Below, in pieces: positions 7,252-15,237 of a DNA stretch of 17,215 nucleotides. How positions within the stretch are numbered: position 1 is the first letter of the stretch; every line of letters begins with the position of its first letter. Position numbers and translations under genes: made by a program. The stretch comes from an uncultured Bacteroidota bacterium. Its GTDB lineage: Bacteria > Bacteroidota > Bacteroidia > 2-12-FULL-35-15. The stretch lies in assembly GCA_903881065.1 (NCBI GenBank), contig CAIRRW010000265.1, forward strand, positions 1 to 17,215, in the 5' to 3' direction. Below the pieces are notes generated by a model, which was not told the DNA's origin, ran no database searches, and worked only from the letters and a program-made list of their open reading frames with translations.

Positions 7252-8874
7252 ATGAAATTAAAAACAATTCTTTTTTCCATTCTAATTATCAGTAGTAATT
7301 TTATTTCTGCACATACCATTGATTATGGTAAGGTAATTCTGCATCACTGGAACGTTACAGGAGAAAACAAAACTATTGATGGCTCCTTTTATATGCTGAA
7401 AAATAATGAAGTATACATTGAAGATGCCAATGATAAAGTAATTCATTATCCGCTTTCCGCTTTGTCTATAGAAGATAAAGAGTTTGCAATAAATAAGAGT
7501 AAATGGGTGGAAGATTTAAATAAACAAATGGCGGCTCAGCCAATAAAACCAATTATTGAAAAAAGTATGTTTGGTTTTAGATTCTACACTACCTTATTTA
7601 TAATTGCTCTGCTTGGCTTATATATTTTCTTTTTTGTTGAGAAAAGAAAACAGAAATATATTTTTCCAATTTTATTTGTTGGCATAGTATCTTTCTTATA
7701 TGGTTTTTCAAAGAAAAGCAATGGACGTCAAATGATGAGCACAACCAACCCATTGTTTGTTGATTCCGCATTCACACCGTTTCGTCCAGCAGTAAACACT
7801 TATTGGGACAATACCTATTTTTATGTTGAATCAAAAGGAATTCCATTACATAAAATGATGGTTGGAATTTCTAATCATGGCTGGCAACAGCAGGTTCCTA
7901 TTCCTCAATGTTATATTGGTACTAATGCGTGGTCCATTCCATTGAATCCTGTTATTTCATCAAGTCCTATTCCTGTTGACACAATTCATTTTACAAGAGG
8001 AGCCATTGCATTAGCAGCTAATGGCGTCCCTATTTTTAATGTGCATACCAACACCGGAGTAGACTCTTATGTGGATGGACAATTGGATAACTTTGGCGGT
8101 CATTGTGGAAGAGCAGATGACTATCATTATCATATCGCCCCTACGCATTTATATACTCTTACAGCTTCTACATTGCCTTGCGCTTTTGCTTTAGATGGAT
8201 TCGCAGTGTATGGAAGTGTGGAGCCGGATGGTACGCCAATGGGAACTTTGGATATTAATCACGGGCACTACGGAACAAATGGTGTATATCATTATCACGG
8301 TACTGCCACTGCTCCATATATGATTGCAAATATGGTTGGACAGGTTACCGAAGATGCAACACATCAGTTAATTCCGCAGGCTGCAGCACATCCGGTACGC
8401 CCTTCACTTACTCCATTAAATGGCGCATTGATTACTGATTGTATTCCAAATTCTACCAACAACGGGTACAAATTAATTTATACCTTAAGCGGACAAACAG
8501 ATTCAATTGTTTACAGCTGGACTACCGCCGGTGTGTATACTTTTAAATATTATACAACATCGTTAACAACTACTAATTACAATGGTTTCACACCTTGCAC
8601 CATTACTACTTCTACAAAAGATATTACTTCCGAAGATAAGAGCATCATTATTTATCCTAACCCCACCAGCGAAAGTTTTTCAATAAAATTAGCGGGCGAT
8701 ATAAATTCAAAGGATATTAAAAACATTTCAATATACACATTGCAGGGAGCACTAGTTTATAATGCTGAATACACAAAACAAAACATAGATATAAAAAATA
8801 TCGCAACCGGAACTTACATTGTTAAAATTCAACTTTCGGATTCTCAATTGACAAAAAAATTAATTATTCAATAA
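7252..8874 (+). CDS. YHYH-domain protein with SHD1-like N-domain, two membrane segments and T9SS sorting domain
   Basis: A 540-aa protein with an unusual build. Residues 1-20 look like a cleavable signal. Residues about 36-82 (including GSFYMLKNN, VIHYPLSALSIEDKEF) resemble a bacterial SLA1-homology/SHD1 small beta-barrel. Two hydrophobic segments follow at about 111-129 and 136-152, separated by the basic loop EKRKQK. The YHYH domain (about 160-375) has GGHCG at 282-286, YHYH at 291-294 and YHYHG at 346-350; such His-rich motifs suggest metal binding, but no reaction is established that I know of. The tail (about 465-540, IIIYPNPTS) is a type A T9SS sorting domain. Membrane helices are unexpected in a T9SS cargo. 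It lies 87 bases after the phosphoesterase pair on the same strand. Confidence 0.9.
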   Translation: MKLKTILFSILIISSNFISAHTIDYGKVILHHWNVTGENKTIDGSFYMLKNNEVYIEDANDKVIHYPLSALSIEDKEFAINKSKWVEDLNKQMAAQPIKPIIEKSMFGFRFYTTLFIIALLGLYIFFFVEKRKQKYIFPILFVGIVSFLYGFSKKSNGRQMMSTTNPLFVDSAFTPFRPAVNTYWDNTYFYVESKGIPLHKMMVGISNHGWQQQVPIPQCYIGTNAWSIPLNPVISSSPIPVDTIHFTRGAIALAANGVPIFNVHTNTGVDSYVDGQLDNFGGHCGRADDYHYHIAPTHLYTLTASTLPCAFALDGFAVYGSVEPDGTPMGTLDINHGHYGTNGVYHYHGTATAPYMIANMVGQVTEDATHQLIPQAAAHPVRPSLTPLNGALITDCIPNSTNNGYKLIYTLSGQTDSIVYSWTTAGVYTFKYYTTSLTTTNYNGFTPCTITTSTKDITSEDKSIIIYPNPTSESFSIKLAGDINSKDIKNISIYTLQGALVYNAEYTKQNIDIKNIATGTYIVKIQLSDSQLTKKLIIQ

Positions 8875-8962
8875 TTATTAAACAGATAGAATAAAAATAT
8901 TTATTAAAGCATTTTTTGACAAATAGTTAATTAATTGCTTTGCTGTGATAGTATAAAAATAA

Positions 8963-9006
8963 CTGATTTTAATTGTTTCTCTGAAAACCCCAATCAGCAG
9001 AGAGAC
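8963..9006 (+). promoter_or_regulatory. Possible H-type RNA pseudoknot in the leader of the FGE-like gene
   Basis: Stem 1 pairs CTGATT (8963-8968) with AATCAG (8992-8997). Stem 2 pairs GTTTCTCTG (8975-8983) with CAGAGAGAC (8998-9006), nine pairs including one G-U. The 3' strands are directly adjacent, so the two helices could stack coaxially. Loops are 6 and 8 bases, and the second holds AAAACCCC. It ends 124 bases before the start at 9131. It does not match any riboswitch I know, and no U-tract follows, so it is not a standard terminator. Folding is predicted by eye only. Confidence 0.35.
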
Positions 9007-9130
9007 TTAGAAAGTAAAATTTCGGGAATCGGCTTCGTAAATAGAATAAATTTAATTGCCTTAAGTATATTATAAAACAATTTTGGTTTACAACTACAAA
9101 TAAAATCAAGTATTTTAATTTAAAATAATT

Positions 9131-10516
9131 ATGAAAAGAACTTACTATACAACAACATTAATTCTTGTTTTATTCTTTATTCAAATTAATCAATCAGCAA
9201 TAGCACAAAACACAAACAAAACATTAAACGATGTTTTAATTCCCGGTGGAATTTATGATATGGGCGACCACTTTGGTTTTGTTGATCCTTTGCATCCAAG
9301 CGATGAAATACCTATTCATACTGTGCATATTGATTCATTTTATATTGCCAATACTGTTGTAACGAACCAGCAATTTCTTAATTATTTAACTTCAGCTTTA
9401 TCAAGCGGCTTAATACATGTTCAAAATAATATTGTCTACAGTGTTGCCGATACAAATATTATCTGTTACACCAATCAATATGCTACTTATTACAGTATAG
9501 GCTTTAATGGTAATGCATTTTCCATAGTTGATTTCAGGGCTGACCATCCAATGGTTGGTGTTTTATGGTATGGAGCTACAGCGTATTGCAATTGGTTAAG
9601 TTCTCAAAATGGTTATCAGCCATGCTATAATTTGACTACTGGAGATTGCGATTCAACAAAAAATGGATACCGACTTCCAACTGAAGCTGAATGGGAATGG
9701 GCTGGACGTGGAGGACATACCAATCCATATTATAATTATTCATGGGGAAATGATTTGGATACTGCTAAAGCTAACTGGCCCGATTCGGGTGATCCTTATG
9801 AAACAGGTGCTTATCCATACACCACTCCTGTTGGGTTTTATGATGGCACTCTGAAACTTAAATCAACTTTTAACTGGCCTGGCACTGCAACAAGTTATCA
9901 GACAAATAATGGAGCCAACAGTTATGGATTGTATGATATGACAGGCAATGTGTGGCAATATGTAAACGACTGGTATGGCAGAACTTACTATGGTTCGAGT
10001 GTATATAACAATCCGAAAGGACCGGCAACAGGAACACTCATGCCTGATAACAAGCCATACAGAGGTATGCGGGGAGGCAACTGGTATAATGGAGATGTAA
10101 TTAATTCAGTAAACGACGGACATTCGCGTATCTCCAACCGCGACCCTTCTTATTTCAGAGGACCCCAGGACCCAAATCATCCATGGTATCATGTTGGTTT
10201 TCGAGTTGCCAGAAATTATACTGGTGTTGCTACAGGAATTAATTCGCGTAATTCGGAAGTAAATATCTGCCGTAGTTTCCCTAATCCATTTAATTCAATT
10301 ATTACTTTTCAGTTTGAATTAAGTCAATCTTCCCAGGCTGTTTTAAATATCTATAACTCATTAGGGCAATTAATAACAACCATAGTAAATGATAAACTAT
10401 CGCAAGGAATACACAATTATCAATGGAATGCTGAAGCTATGCCTGCAGGAATCTATTCATATCAACTTAAAACGGACAATCAAATTATTTTTAATAAAAT
10501 TATTCTTATTAAATAA
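9131..10516 (+). CDS. Secreted FGE/SUMF1-fold protein without the catalytic cysteines, FlgD-like sorting domain
   Basis: A 461-aa protein with signal peptide about 1-26 (cleavage near IAQ). Residues about 36-362 form a formylglycine-generating-enzyme-like domain: IPGGIYDMGD, YIANTVVTNQQF, RLPTEAEWEWAGRGG (181-195), YGLYDMTGNVWQYVNDW (265-281), RGGNW (314-318) and GFRVAR (356-361). Genuine FGE has two catalytic cysteines shortly after the RGGSW motif. Here that stretch (318-350) contains no cysteine, and no sulfatase gene is in the window, so it is unlikely to make formylglycine. The fold is that of C-type lectins and is also used for ligand binding, as in diversity-generating-retroelement targets. 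The last 85 or so residues (SFPNPFNS, LNIYNSLGQ, AGIYSYQL) are a T9SS/FlgD-like sorting domain. The next gene starts 34 bases later. Confidence 0.9.
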   Translation: MKRTYYTTTLILVLFFIQINQSAIAQNTNKTLNDVLIPGGIYDMGDHFGFVDPLHPSDEIPIHTVHIDSFYIANTVVTNQQFLNYLTSALSSGLIHVQNNIVYSVADTNIICYTNQYATYYSIGFNGNAFSIVDFRADHPMVGVLWYGATAYCNWLSSQNGYQPCYNLTTGDCDSTKNGYRLPTEAEWEWAGRGGHTNPYYNYSWGNDLDTAKANWPDSGDPYETGAYPYTTPVGFYDGTLKLKSTFNWPGTATSYQTNNGANSYGLYDMTGNVWQYVNDWYGRTYYGSSVYNNPKGPATGTLMPDNKPYRGMRGGNWYNGDVINSVNDGHSRISNRDPSYFRGPQDPNHPWYHVGFRVARNYTGVATGINSRNSEVNICRSFPNPFNSIITFQFELSQSSQAVLNIYNSLGQLITTIVNDKLSQGIHNYQWNAEAMPAGIYSYQLKTDNQIIFNKIILIK

Positions 10517-10550
10517 AATTTTAATTACAAATCATAAAAAACTAATTATC

Positions 10551-12221
10551 ATGTTAAGGAAAATTACCAATTCAATTCAACTTATTTTTGTTGGATTAAT
10601 TATTTCATCTAATGTTTTACATGCACAAACAGTAGGATTATTATTGAATGACACTGCAAACACATTTAAAGGCTATACCGTATTTGCTCCCAAGCACAAT
10701 ACAATGACTTACCTGATTAACAATCAAGGACAAAAAGTACATGAATGGACTGCCAGTACGTATGCTCCCGGGCAATCGGTTTATTTGCTTACTAACGGAA
10801 ATTTATTGCGTACCTGTCAGATACAAAGCTCCCTTGGCACTGGTGGCGGCGAAGGCGGTCGGATAGAGGAGTATAACTGGAACGATAGTCTGGTATGGTC
10901 TATGAATTATTCAACGAATACATACATGCAGCATCATGATATAAAAAAGCTTGCCAATGGAAATATACTGATGTGTATTGTTGAGAAAAAAACCATTACT
11001 CAGGCCATTTCTGCAGGTTTTGATACGAGTAAGTTTCAACCGGATGTACGCCAAAAAGGATTTTTTCTTCCTGATGCTGTAGTGGAAGTGCAACCTACGT
11101 ATCCTTCCGGAGGCACTGTAGTATGGGAATGGCACGTGTTCGATCACCTTATTCAAAGTTTTGACGCAACAAAATCCAACTATGGCACACCTTCTGCACA
11201 TCCCGAATTGATTGACGCTGCCGGCAATCACATGATGTTACCTCTCTTTTGGAATCATGTAAATTCCATTGATTATAATTCCGACCTTGACCAGATTGTA
11301 CTAAGTGCAAGAGGCAACAGCGAAATTTGGGTAATTGACCATAGTACCACAACCGCCCAATCTGCAGGTCATTCAGGAGGAACGCATGGCAAAGGCGGCG
11401 ACTTGATTTACAGATGGGGGAATCCTATTTGCTACAGCACTGGAACAAATGCAAATGAAAAATTGTATCAGCAGCACGATGCAGAATGGATAAAAACAGG
11501 CTGTCCGGGCGCAGGCCATATTTTATGTTTTAATAATGGAATTGGTAGAAATTATTCTACCATTGATGAAATAGCGACTCCTGTTGACGGATCCGGAAAT
11601 TATTCCATCACATCAGGACAGGCATATGGGCCTACAAGTCTTGCATGGTCATATCAGGCAAATCCCCCATCTTCTCTTTTTGCTGAAGATATTTCGGGTG
11701 CACAACGTTTGCCAAATGGTAATACCTTAATTGATAATGGACCTCGAGGCACCTTTACTGAAGTTACTACTGCAGGTACTACAGTTTGGAAATATGTTTG
11801 CCCTGTAGATAATAATGGGCCGTTGACACAAGGTGACACAGCCTCCGGAGACCCTACACACCCTACTGAATATATGAATGCGGTTTTTAGAGTGTATCGT
11901 TATCCGCTAACATATGCCGCATTTACGGGCAGAGATATGACACCCGGAAATGTAATTGAATTATATCCTACTTCTATAAATAATTTAAATGAATCATCTT
12001 TGATACAAACTTATCCAAATCCATTTACATCATTTATTAATATTAAAAATGCGAAAGGAACTGAACAGTACGAATTAATAAATCCTCTTGGACAAACTAT
12101 CTGGTCTGGCAAGCAAATAAATCAGCAGGATTTCTCATCTTTGCCAACCGGTATTTATATGTTGAAAATTACCGGTCCATCAACAGTTCAGACAATTAAA
12201 TTAATTAAACAAAATAAATAA
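10551..12221 (+). CDS. Arylsulfotransferase (ASST)-like secreted beta-propeller, T9SS type A sorting domain
   Basis: A 556-aa protein. The start at 10551 gives a clean signal peptide (MLRKITNSIQLIFVGLIISS, cleavage near LHAQ); an in-frame ATG at 10389 would overlap the previous gene by 128 bases. The body is a six-bladed-propeller arylsulfotransferase relative: QHHDIKKLANGNIL (127-140), VVEV and VVWEWHVFDHL (190-200), NHVNSIDY (245-252), LSARGNSEIW (261-270), YRWGNP (287-292), QQHDAEW (307-313) and AQRLPNGNTLIDN. His246 and Arg264 are 18 residues apart, as are His356 and Arg374 of the E. coli enzyme (recalled from memory). His309 sits where the sulfohistidine is expected. Such enzymes move sulfate between phenolic esters without PAPS. 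Many environmental homologues have unknown substrates. The tail from about 496 (TYPNPFTS) is a type A sorting domain. The next gene begins 6 bases later. Confidence 0.9.
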   Translation: MLRKITNSIQLIFVGLIISSNVLHAQTVGLLLNDTANTFKGYTVFAPKHNTMTYLINNQGQKVHEWTASTYAPGQSVYLLTNGNLLRTCQIQSSLGTGGGEGGRIEEYNWNDSLVWSMNYSTNTYMQHHDIKKLANGNILMCIVEKKTITQAISAGFDTSKFQPDVRQKGFFLPDAVVEVQPTYPSGGTVVWEWHVFDHLIQSFDATKSNYGTPSAHPELIDAAGNHMMLPLFWNHVNSIDYNSDLDQIVLSARGNSEIWVIDHSTTTAQSAGHSGGTHGKGGDLIYRWGNPICYSTGTNANEKLYQQHDAEWIKTGCPGAGHILCFNNGIGRNYSTIDEIATPVDGSGNYSITSGQAYGPTSLAWSYQANPPSSLFAEDISGAQRLPNGNTLIDNGPRGTFTEVTTAGTTVWKYVCPVDNNGPLTQGDTASGDPTHPTEYMNAVFRVYRYPLTYAAFTGRDMTPGNVIELYPTSINNLNESSLIQTYPNPFTSFINIKNAKGTEQYELINPLGQTIWSGKQINQQDFSSLPTGIYMLKITGPSTVQTIKLIKQNK

Positions 12222-12227
12222 AAGCGT

Positions 12228-13421
12228 ATGAAAACCCCAATTCTATTAGCAAGCACAATATTAATTTCAACTTCCGCCGTCGGTCAATCGGTAATAAAAA
12301 CCATGAAACGATTGCCCGATACCGGTGAAACTTCCAGTTATACATCTACCTTTGGCGAAGACAATGATTACACAATCAACGCACCGTATTTTATTAATAA
12401 TGGCGATGGAACAGTTACCGATACTGTTACCGGGCTCATGTGGCAAAAAACGGATGGCGGAGAAATGACGATAGAAAGAGCAGTAAATTATTGCGACACA
12501 TTAACGTTAGGTGGCCATTCCGATTGGCGATTACCCTTGCCGCACGAAGGTTTCAGCATTCTCAATCATCAGCATGCCAACCCGGCAATTGATGTTTCTG
12601 TATTCACTACTACTACTGCACAGTACTGGTGGAGCAGTGTTCGGCAGGCAAATGATACTACAAAGATTTGGGTTACAAATGCAGGTGGCGGTGTTGGAAA
12701 TCATCCTAAAACGGAAACAATAAGTGCAGGCGGAACCAAAATTTTCAGTACACGTGCAGTGCGTGATGTTACTTCTCCGCCCACTATCCCCAACCATTTC
12801 ACCAATAATGGAAACGGTACAATCACTGATAATTTAACCGGTTTAATATGGCAGAAAATAGTTTATTCCGATTCCATAACATGGGAACAGGCATTAACGT
12901 ATGCTGATACACTCACGCTGAATGGCAATACCGACTGGCGATTGCCGAACATTAAGGAACTGGAATCAATTAGTGATGAAAGTTTAATTAATCCTTCTAT
13001 CAACAGAACTTTTTTTACAAGCATGGTTACCAATAAATATTGGTCGTCCACTACTTTGCCCAACCAGACTGCTAAAGCATGGTATCTCGATACACAGTTT
13101 GGAATAACAACTTACGATGCAAAAACAGTTCGTCATTATTTAATTTGTGTTAGAGGCAACACTTCATTAGCTATCGGCATTAATCAATTATCCAATAATA
13201 AAAGGCAGTACAATGTTTTTCCAAATCCATTCACCGCAAAAATCAGTATTGAAAATAGCAATTCAAATACAGAAACAGAGTTATGGAATTGTATCGGACA
13301 ATTGATTTATTCAGGAAGAAATATTGAATCGCAGGATTTTTCTTCCCTTGCAAAAGGAATTTATTTTCTGAAAGTACAAACAGAACAAGGCGTTGTAAGA
13401 AAGAAATTAGTGAAACAATAA
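12228..13421 (+). CDS. Secreted protein with tandem DUF1566 (Lcl C-terminal) domains and T9SS type A sorting domain
   Basis: A 397-aa protein with signal peptide about 1-19. Two DUF1566 domains follow in tandem. The first (about 52-180) has GDGTVTDTVTGLMWQK, SDWRLPLPHEGFS and YWWSSV; the second (about 190-310) has GNGTITDNLTGLIWQK, TDWRLPNIKELESI and YWSSTT. The domain has a C-type-lectin-like fold and is found in the Legionella collagen-like adhesin Lcl, so surface binding is the likely role; the ligand is unknown. The sorting domain begins near residue 330 (VFPNPFTAK) and ends RKKLVKQ. Its tail resembles the preceding gene's tail (QDFSSL, then GIY with LK) and, at its very end and beyond the stop, the propeller gene at 569. 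It is probably co-transcribed with the sulfotransferase-like gene, 6 bases upstream. Confidence 0.92.
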   Translation: MKTPILLASTILISTSAVGQSVIKTMKRLPDTGETSSYTSTFGEDNDYTINAPYFINNGDGTVTDTVTGLMWQKTDGGEMTIERAVNYCDTLTLGGHSDWRLPLPHEGFSILNHQHANPAIDVSVFTTTTAQYWWSSVRQANDTTKIWVTNAGGGVGNHPKTETISAGGTKIFSTRAVRDVTSPPTIPNHFTNNGNGTITDNLTGLIWQKIVYSDSITWEQALTYADTLTLNGNTDWRLPNIKELESISDESLINPSINRTFFTSMVTNKYWSSTTLPNQTAKAWYLDTQFGITTYDAKTVRHYLICVRGNTSLAIGINQLSNNKRQYNVFPNPFTAKISIENSNSNTETELWNCIGQLIYSGRNIESQDFSSLAKGIYFLKVQTEQGVVRKKLVKQ

Positions 13422-13452
13422 GATAAAATCCTTTTTCAACTTATTATCCAAC

Positions 13453-13504
13453 GGCAATCAAATGAAAATTCATTCTTCATCTTAATAATCATCGTTCCAT
13501 TATC
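13453..13504. repeat. Dispersed intergenic repeat, copy B
   Basis: Matches 2031-2092 in order: GGCAATCAAAT at 13453-13463, a 22-base block at 13470-13491 identical to 2049-2070, and CGTTCCATTATC at 13493-13504. The roughly ten extra bases of copy A are absent. It lies between the convergent DUF1566 and lnt genes. A 10-base piece of copy A (ATCAGCGTTC, 2076-2085) also occurs at 13599-13608, inside the last codons of lnt. Confidence 0.85.
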
Positions 13505-13567
13505 TAAAGCTAATAATCAACAGTGTACTGCATTTGGTACAAAACACAGAATACAAAATTTATTAAA

Positions 13568-13592
13568 GAGTAAAATGAAATCCTTTTTACTC
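13568..13592 (-). terminator. Possible stem-loop terminator of lnt
   Basis: GAGTAAAA at 13568-13575 and TTTTACTC at 13585-13592 form an 8-bp stem around a 9-base loop. The lnt stop codon (13587-13589) lies in one arm. Read on the minus strand, the stem is followed by TTTAATAAATTTTG. The stem is A/T-rich and weak, so this is tentative. Confidence 0.35.
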
Positions 13593-15230
13593 GGTGTCAT
13601 CAGCGTTCATCTTTTCCTGTTGCTTTTTAATTATCTTAAATCGTATCAGCCAGGCATAAATTATAAATAGTGCAGATAACAAGATGGCTAAACGTGCTAT
13701 ATAATCGCCAAAACGAGAGTAGAAGGTTTGTCTGTCGTTCAGTTTTATTTTGCTGCTAATTACGGCAGGTTTCCACCATTCTGTTTCCTGTTCTATTTCT
13801 CCCAACGGATTCACAAAGCACGAAATACCTGTATTGGCGCTACGTGCAATCCATTTTCGTGTTTCGATAGCACGCAATGCACCAAACTTTAAATGCTGTT
13901 TGTACCCTGGGGTATCGCCCCACCAGCCGTCATTGGTAATGATGGAGATAAACTGAGCACCATTATTTACATAGCCGGTTACAAACTCACCATAAATACT
14001 TTCGTAACAAATTACAGCTCCTGTTTTCATCTTTTTGTCCTTCGAAACAAAAGCAGTTCTTTCTTCCTGAGTGCCATAGCTTCCCGCAGTTCCTCCCAAA
14101 CTAATTGCATATTTCTCAAGGTATTTAAAAATAAACGGGAAAGGCATTTTCTCCACTCCCGGCACTAAACGCGATTTATGATATACTTGAATACTATCTG
14201 TATTATCAATCTGCAGTCCGGTATTATAATCATCATAAAAGGAAGTGGTGTCGTCACCAAAATGCCGTGCCGTAATAGTAGGTGTTTCTCCTTTCAAGAA
14301 TGCTTTGGAAGAGTTCGCCCCAATAACTATTTTTAGTTTCGGAAACGGTTTTAAAAACTCTCTTAGCGTTCGAATACTTGGACTTTCGTTTAGTTTACCT
14401 TCCCATAAATTATCCTGAATGGCTGTTTCCGGAAATATTAAATAGTCGGTTGTGCTATCCGTTTTTACCCCTGCTAGTTTTAGCATCTTTCTCAATTGAT
14501 TGTCGAAAGAGCTGTTAAACTTCTCATTATACGGGTCAATATTCGGCTGAACAATAACAACTTTAGTCTCTCCTTCAAATTTCCCTTTACAATTGTATAT
14601 CACGTATGACAAAAGGATAGGAATCATTAGTAAAGATAATATCCAAATCACATTTGTTTTAGTATATGCTTTACCAACAAATTTATCTCCTAAAAGTTTT
14701 GCAATTAGCACATTTGAACTCAGCACCCACAAACTGCCTCCAAATACTCCTGTAAATTCATACCATTGGATCCATCTTGGATGATCAGCGAAACCATTTC
14801 CAAGAGTAAGCCACGGCCAACTTAAATCCCAGCGTAGATGAAAAAATTCAAATGCCATCCAGTAACAAATGAATATCAGACCGCCCCACTTTTTGCCAAT
14901 TCTGTTTTTAGATTTATGATACATCAAAAACACAATTGTCATCAGCAATGTGTTTGCTGTTATTGCCATAATACCGCCGCCAAGCGAGGCTTTGGTTACC
15001 CACCATGTTGTTAGTACATTCCATATTAAAAATGAAAGGTAGGTGCAGCCCAGCAGAATAAAATATTTATATCTATAAGAACTGTCAGAAACTGCCTGTT
15101 CAATTATTAATAGCGGAACAAAACCAACAAATAATAAAGGAGCGAAACCATAAGGAAACCATCCTAAAGCCAATAGTACACCTCCGAAAATTGATAATAA
15201 GTATAGCTGAGGGATTTTCATAAAAGGCAA
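13587..15230 (-). CDS. lnt: Apolipoprotein N-acyltransferase
   Basis: A 547-aa inner-membrane enzyme that adds the third acyl chain to the N-terminal cysteine of lipoproteins, taking it from a phospholipid. The N-terminal half holds several membrane segments (for example about 10-45, 55-75, 85-104, 117-130 and 193-212). The C-terminal half is a nitrilase-type domain facing the periplasm. All three catalytic residues are present: Glu268 in IFPETA, Lys352 in YHKSRLVPGVEKMP and Cys408 in GAVICYES. The usual LVPFGE is LVPGVE here, a variant I recall from other Bacteroidota. A last membrane segment (about 510-530) precedes a short basic tail. A second possible start is at residue 4. It follows the OmpA-family gene by 7 bases and is probably co-transcribed with it. 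Confidence 0.96.
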   Translation of the reverse strand: MPFMKIPQLYLLSIFGGVLLALGWFPYGFAPLLFVGFVPLLIIEQAVSDSSYRYKYFILLGCTYLSFLIWNVLTTWWVTKASLGGGIMAITANTLLMTIVFLMYHKSKNRIGKKWGGLIFICYWMAFEFFHLRWDLSWPWLTLGNGFADHPRWIQWYEFTGVFGGSLWVLSSNVLIAKLLGDKFVGKAYTKTNVIWILSLLMIPILLSYVIYNCKGKFEGETKVVIVQPNIDPYNEKFNSSFDNQLRKMLKLAGVKTDSTTDYLIFPETAIQDNLWEGKLNESPSIRTLREFLKPFPKLKIVIGANSSKAFLKGETPTITARHFGDDTTSFYDDYNTGLQIDNTDSIQVYHKSRLVPGVEKMPFPFIFKYLEKYAISLGGTAGSYGTQEERTAFVSKDKKMKTGAVICYESIYGEFVTGYVNNGAQFISIITNDGWWGDTPGYKQHLKFGALRAIETRKWIARSANTGISCFVNPLGEIEQETEWWKPAVISSKIKLNDRQTFYSRFGDYIARLAILLSALFIIYAWLIRFKIIKKQQEKMNADDTE

Positions 15231-15237
15231 AGGTATT

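Noticed and set aside
8861..8877. TAATTATT / AATAATTA inverted repeat across the stop codon of the YHYH gene
   Set aside because: It is all A/T with a one-base loop, too weak for a terminator and expected by chance here.
9663..9854. 63-codon alternative frame inside the FGE-like gene, and similar internal frames at 12511-12723 and on the opposite strand of other genes
   Set aside because: They are shadows of strongly supported genes in other frames and show no independent domain or signal.
9131..10516. Active sulfatase-maturing formylglycine-generating enzyme
   Set aside because: Both expected active-site cysteines are missing after RGGNW, the protein is exported, and no sulfatase gene is in the window.
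10389..10550. In-frame upstream ATG extending the arylsulfotransferase-like gene
   Set aside because: It overlaps the previous coding region by 128 bases and hides the signal peptide starting at 10551.
13524..13541. TGTAC / GTACA inverted pair in the gap between DUF1566 gene and lnt
   Set aside because: The arms are only five bases long, and the stem-loop at the lnt stop is a better terminator candidate.
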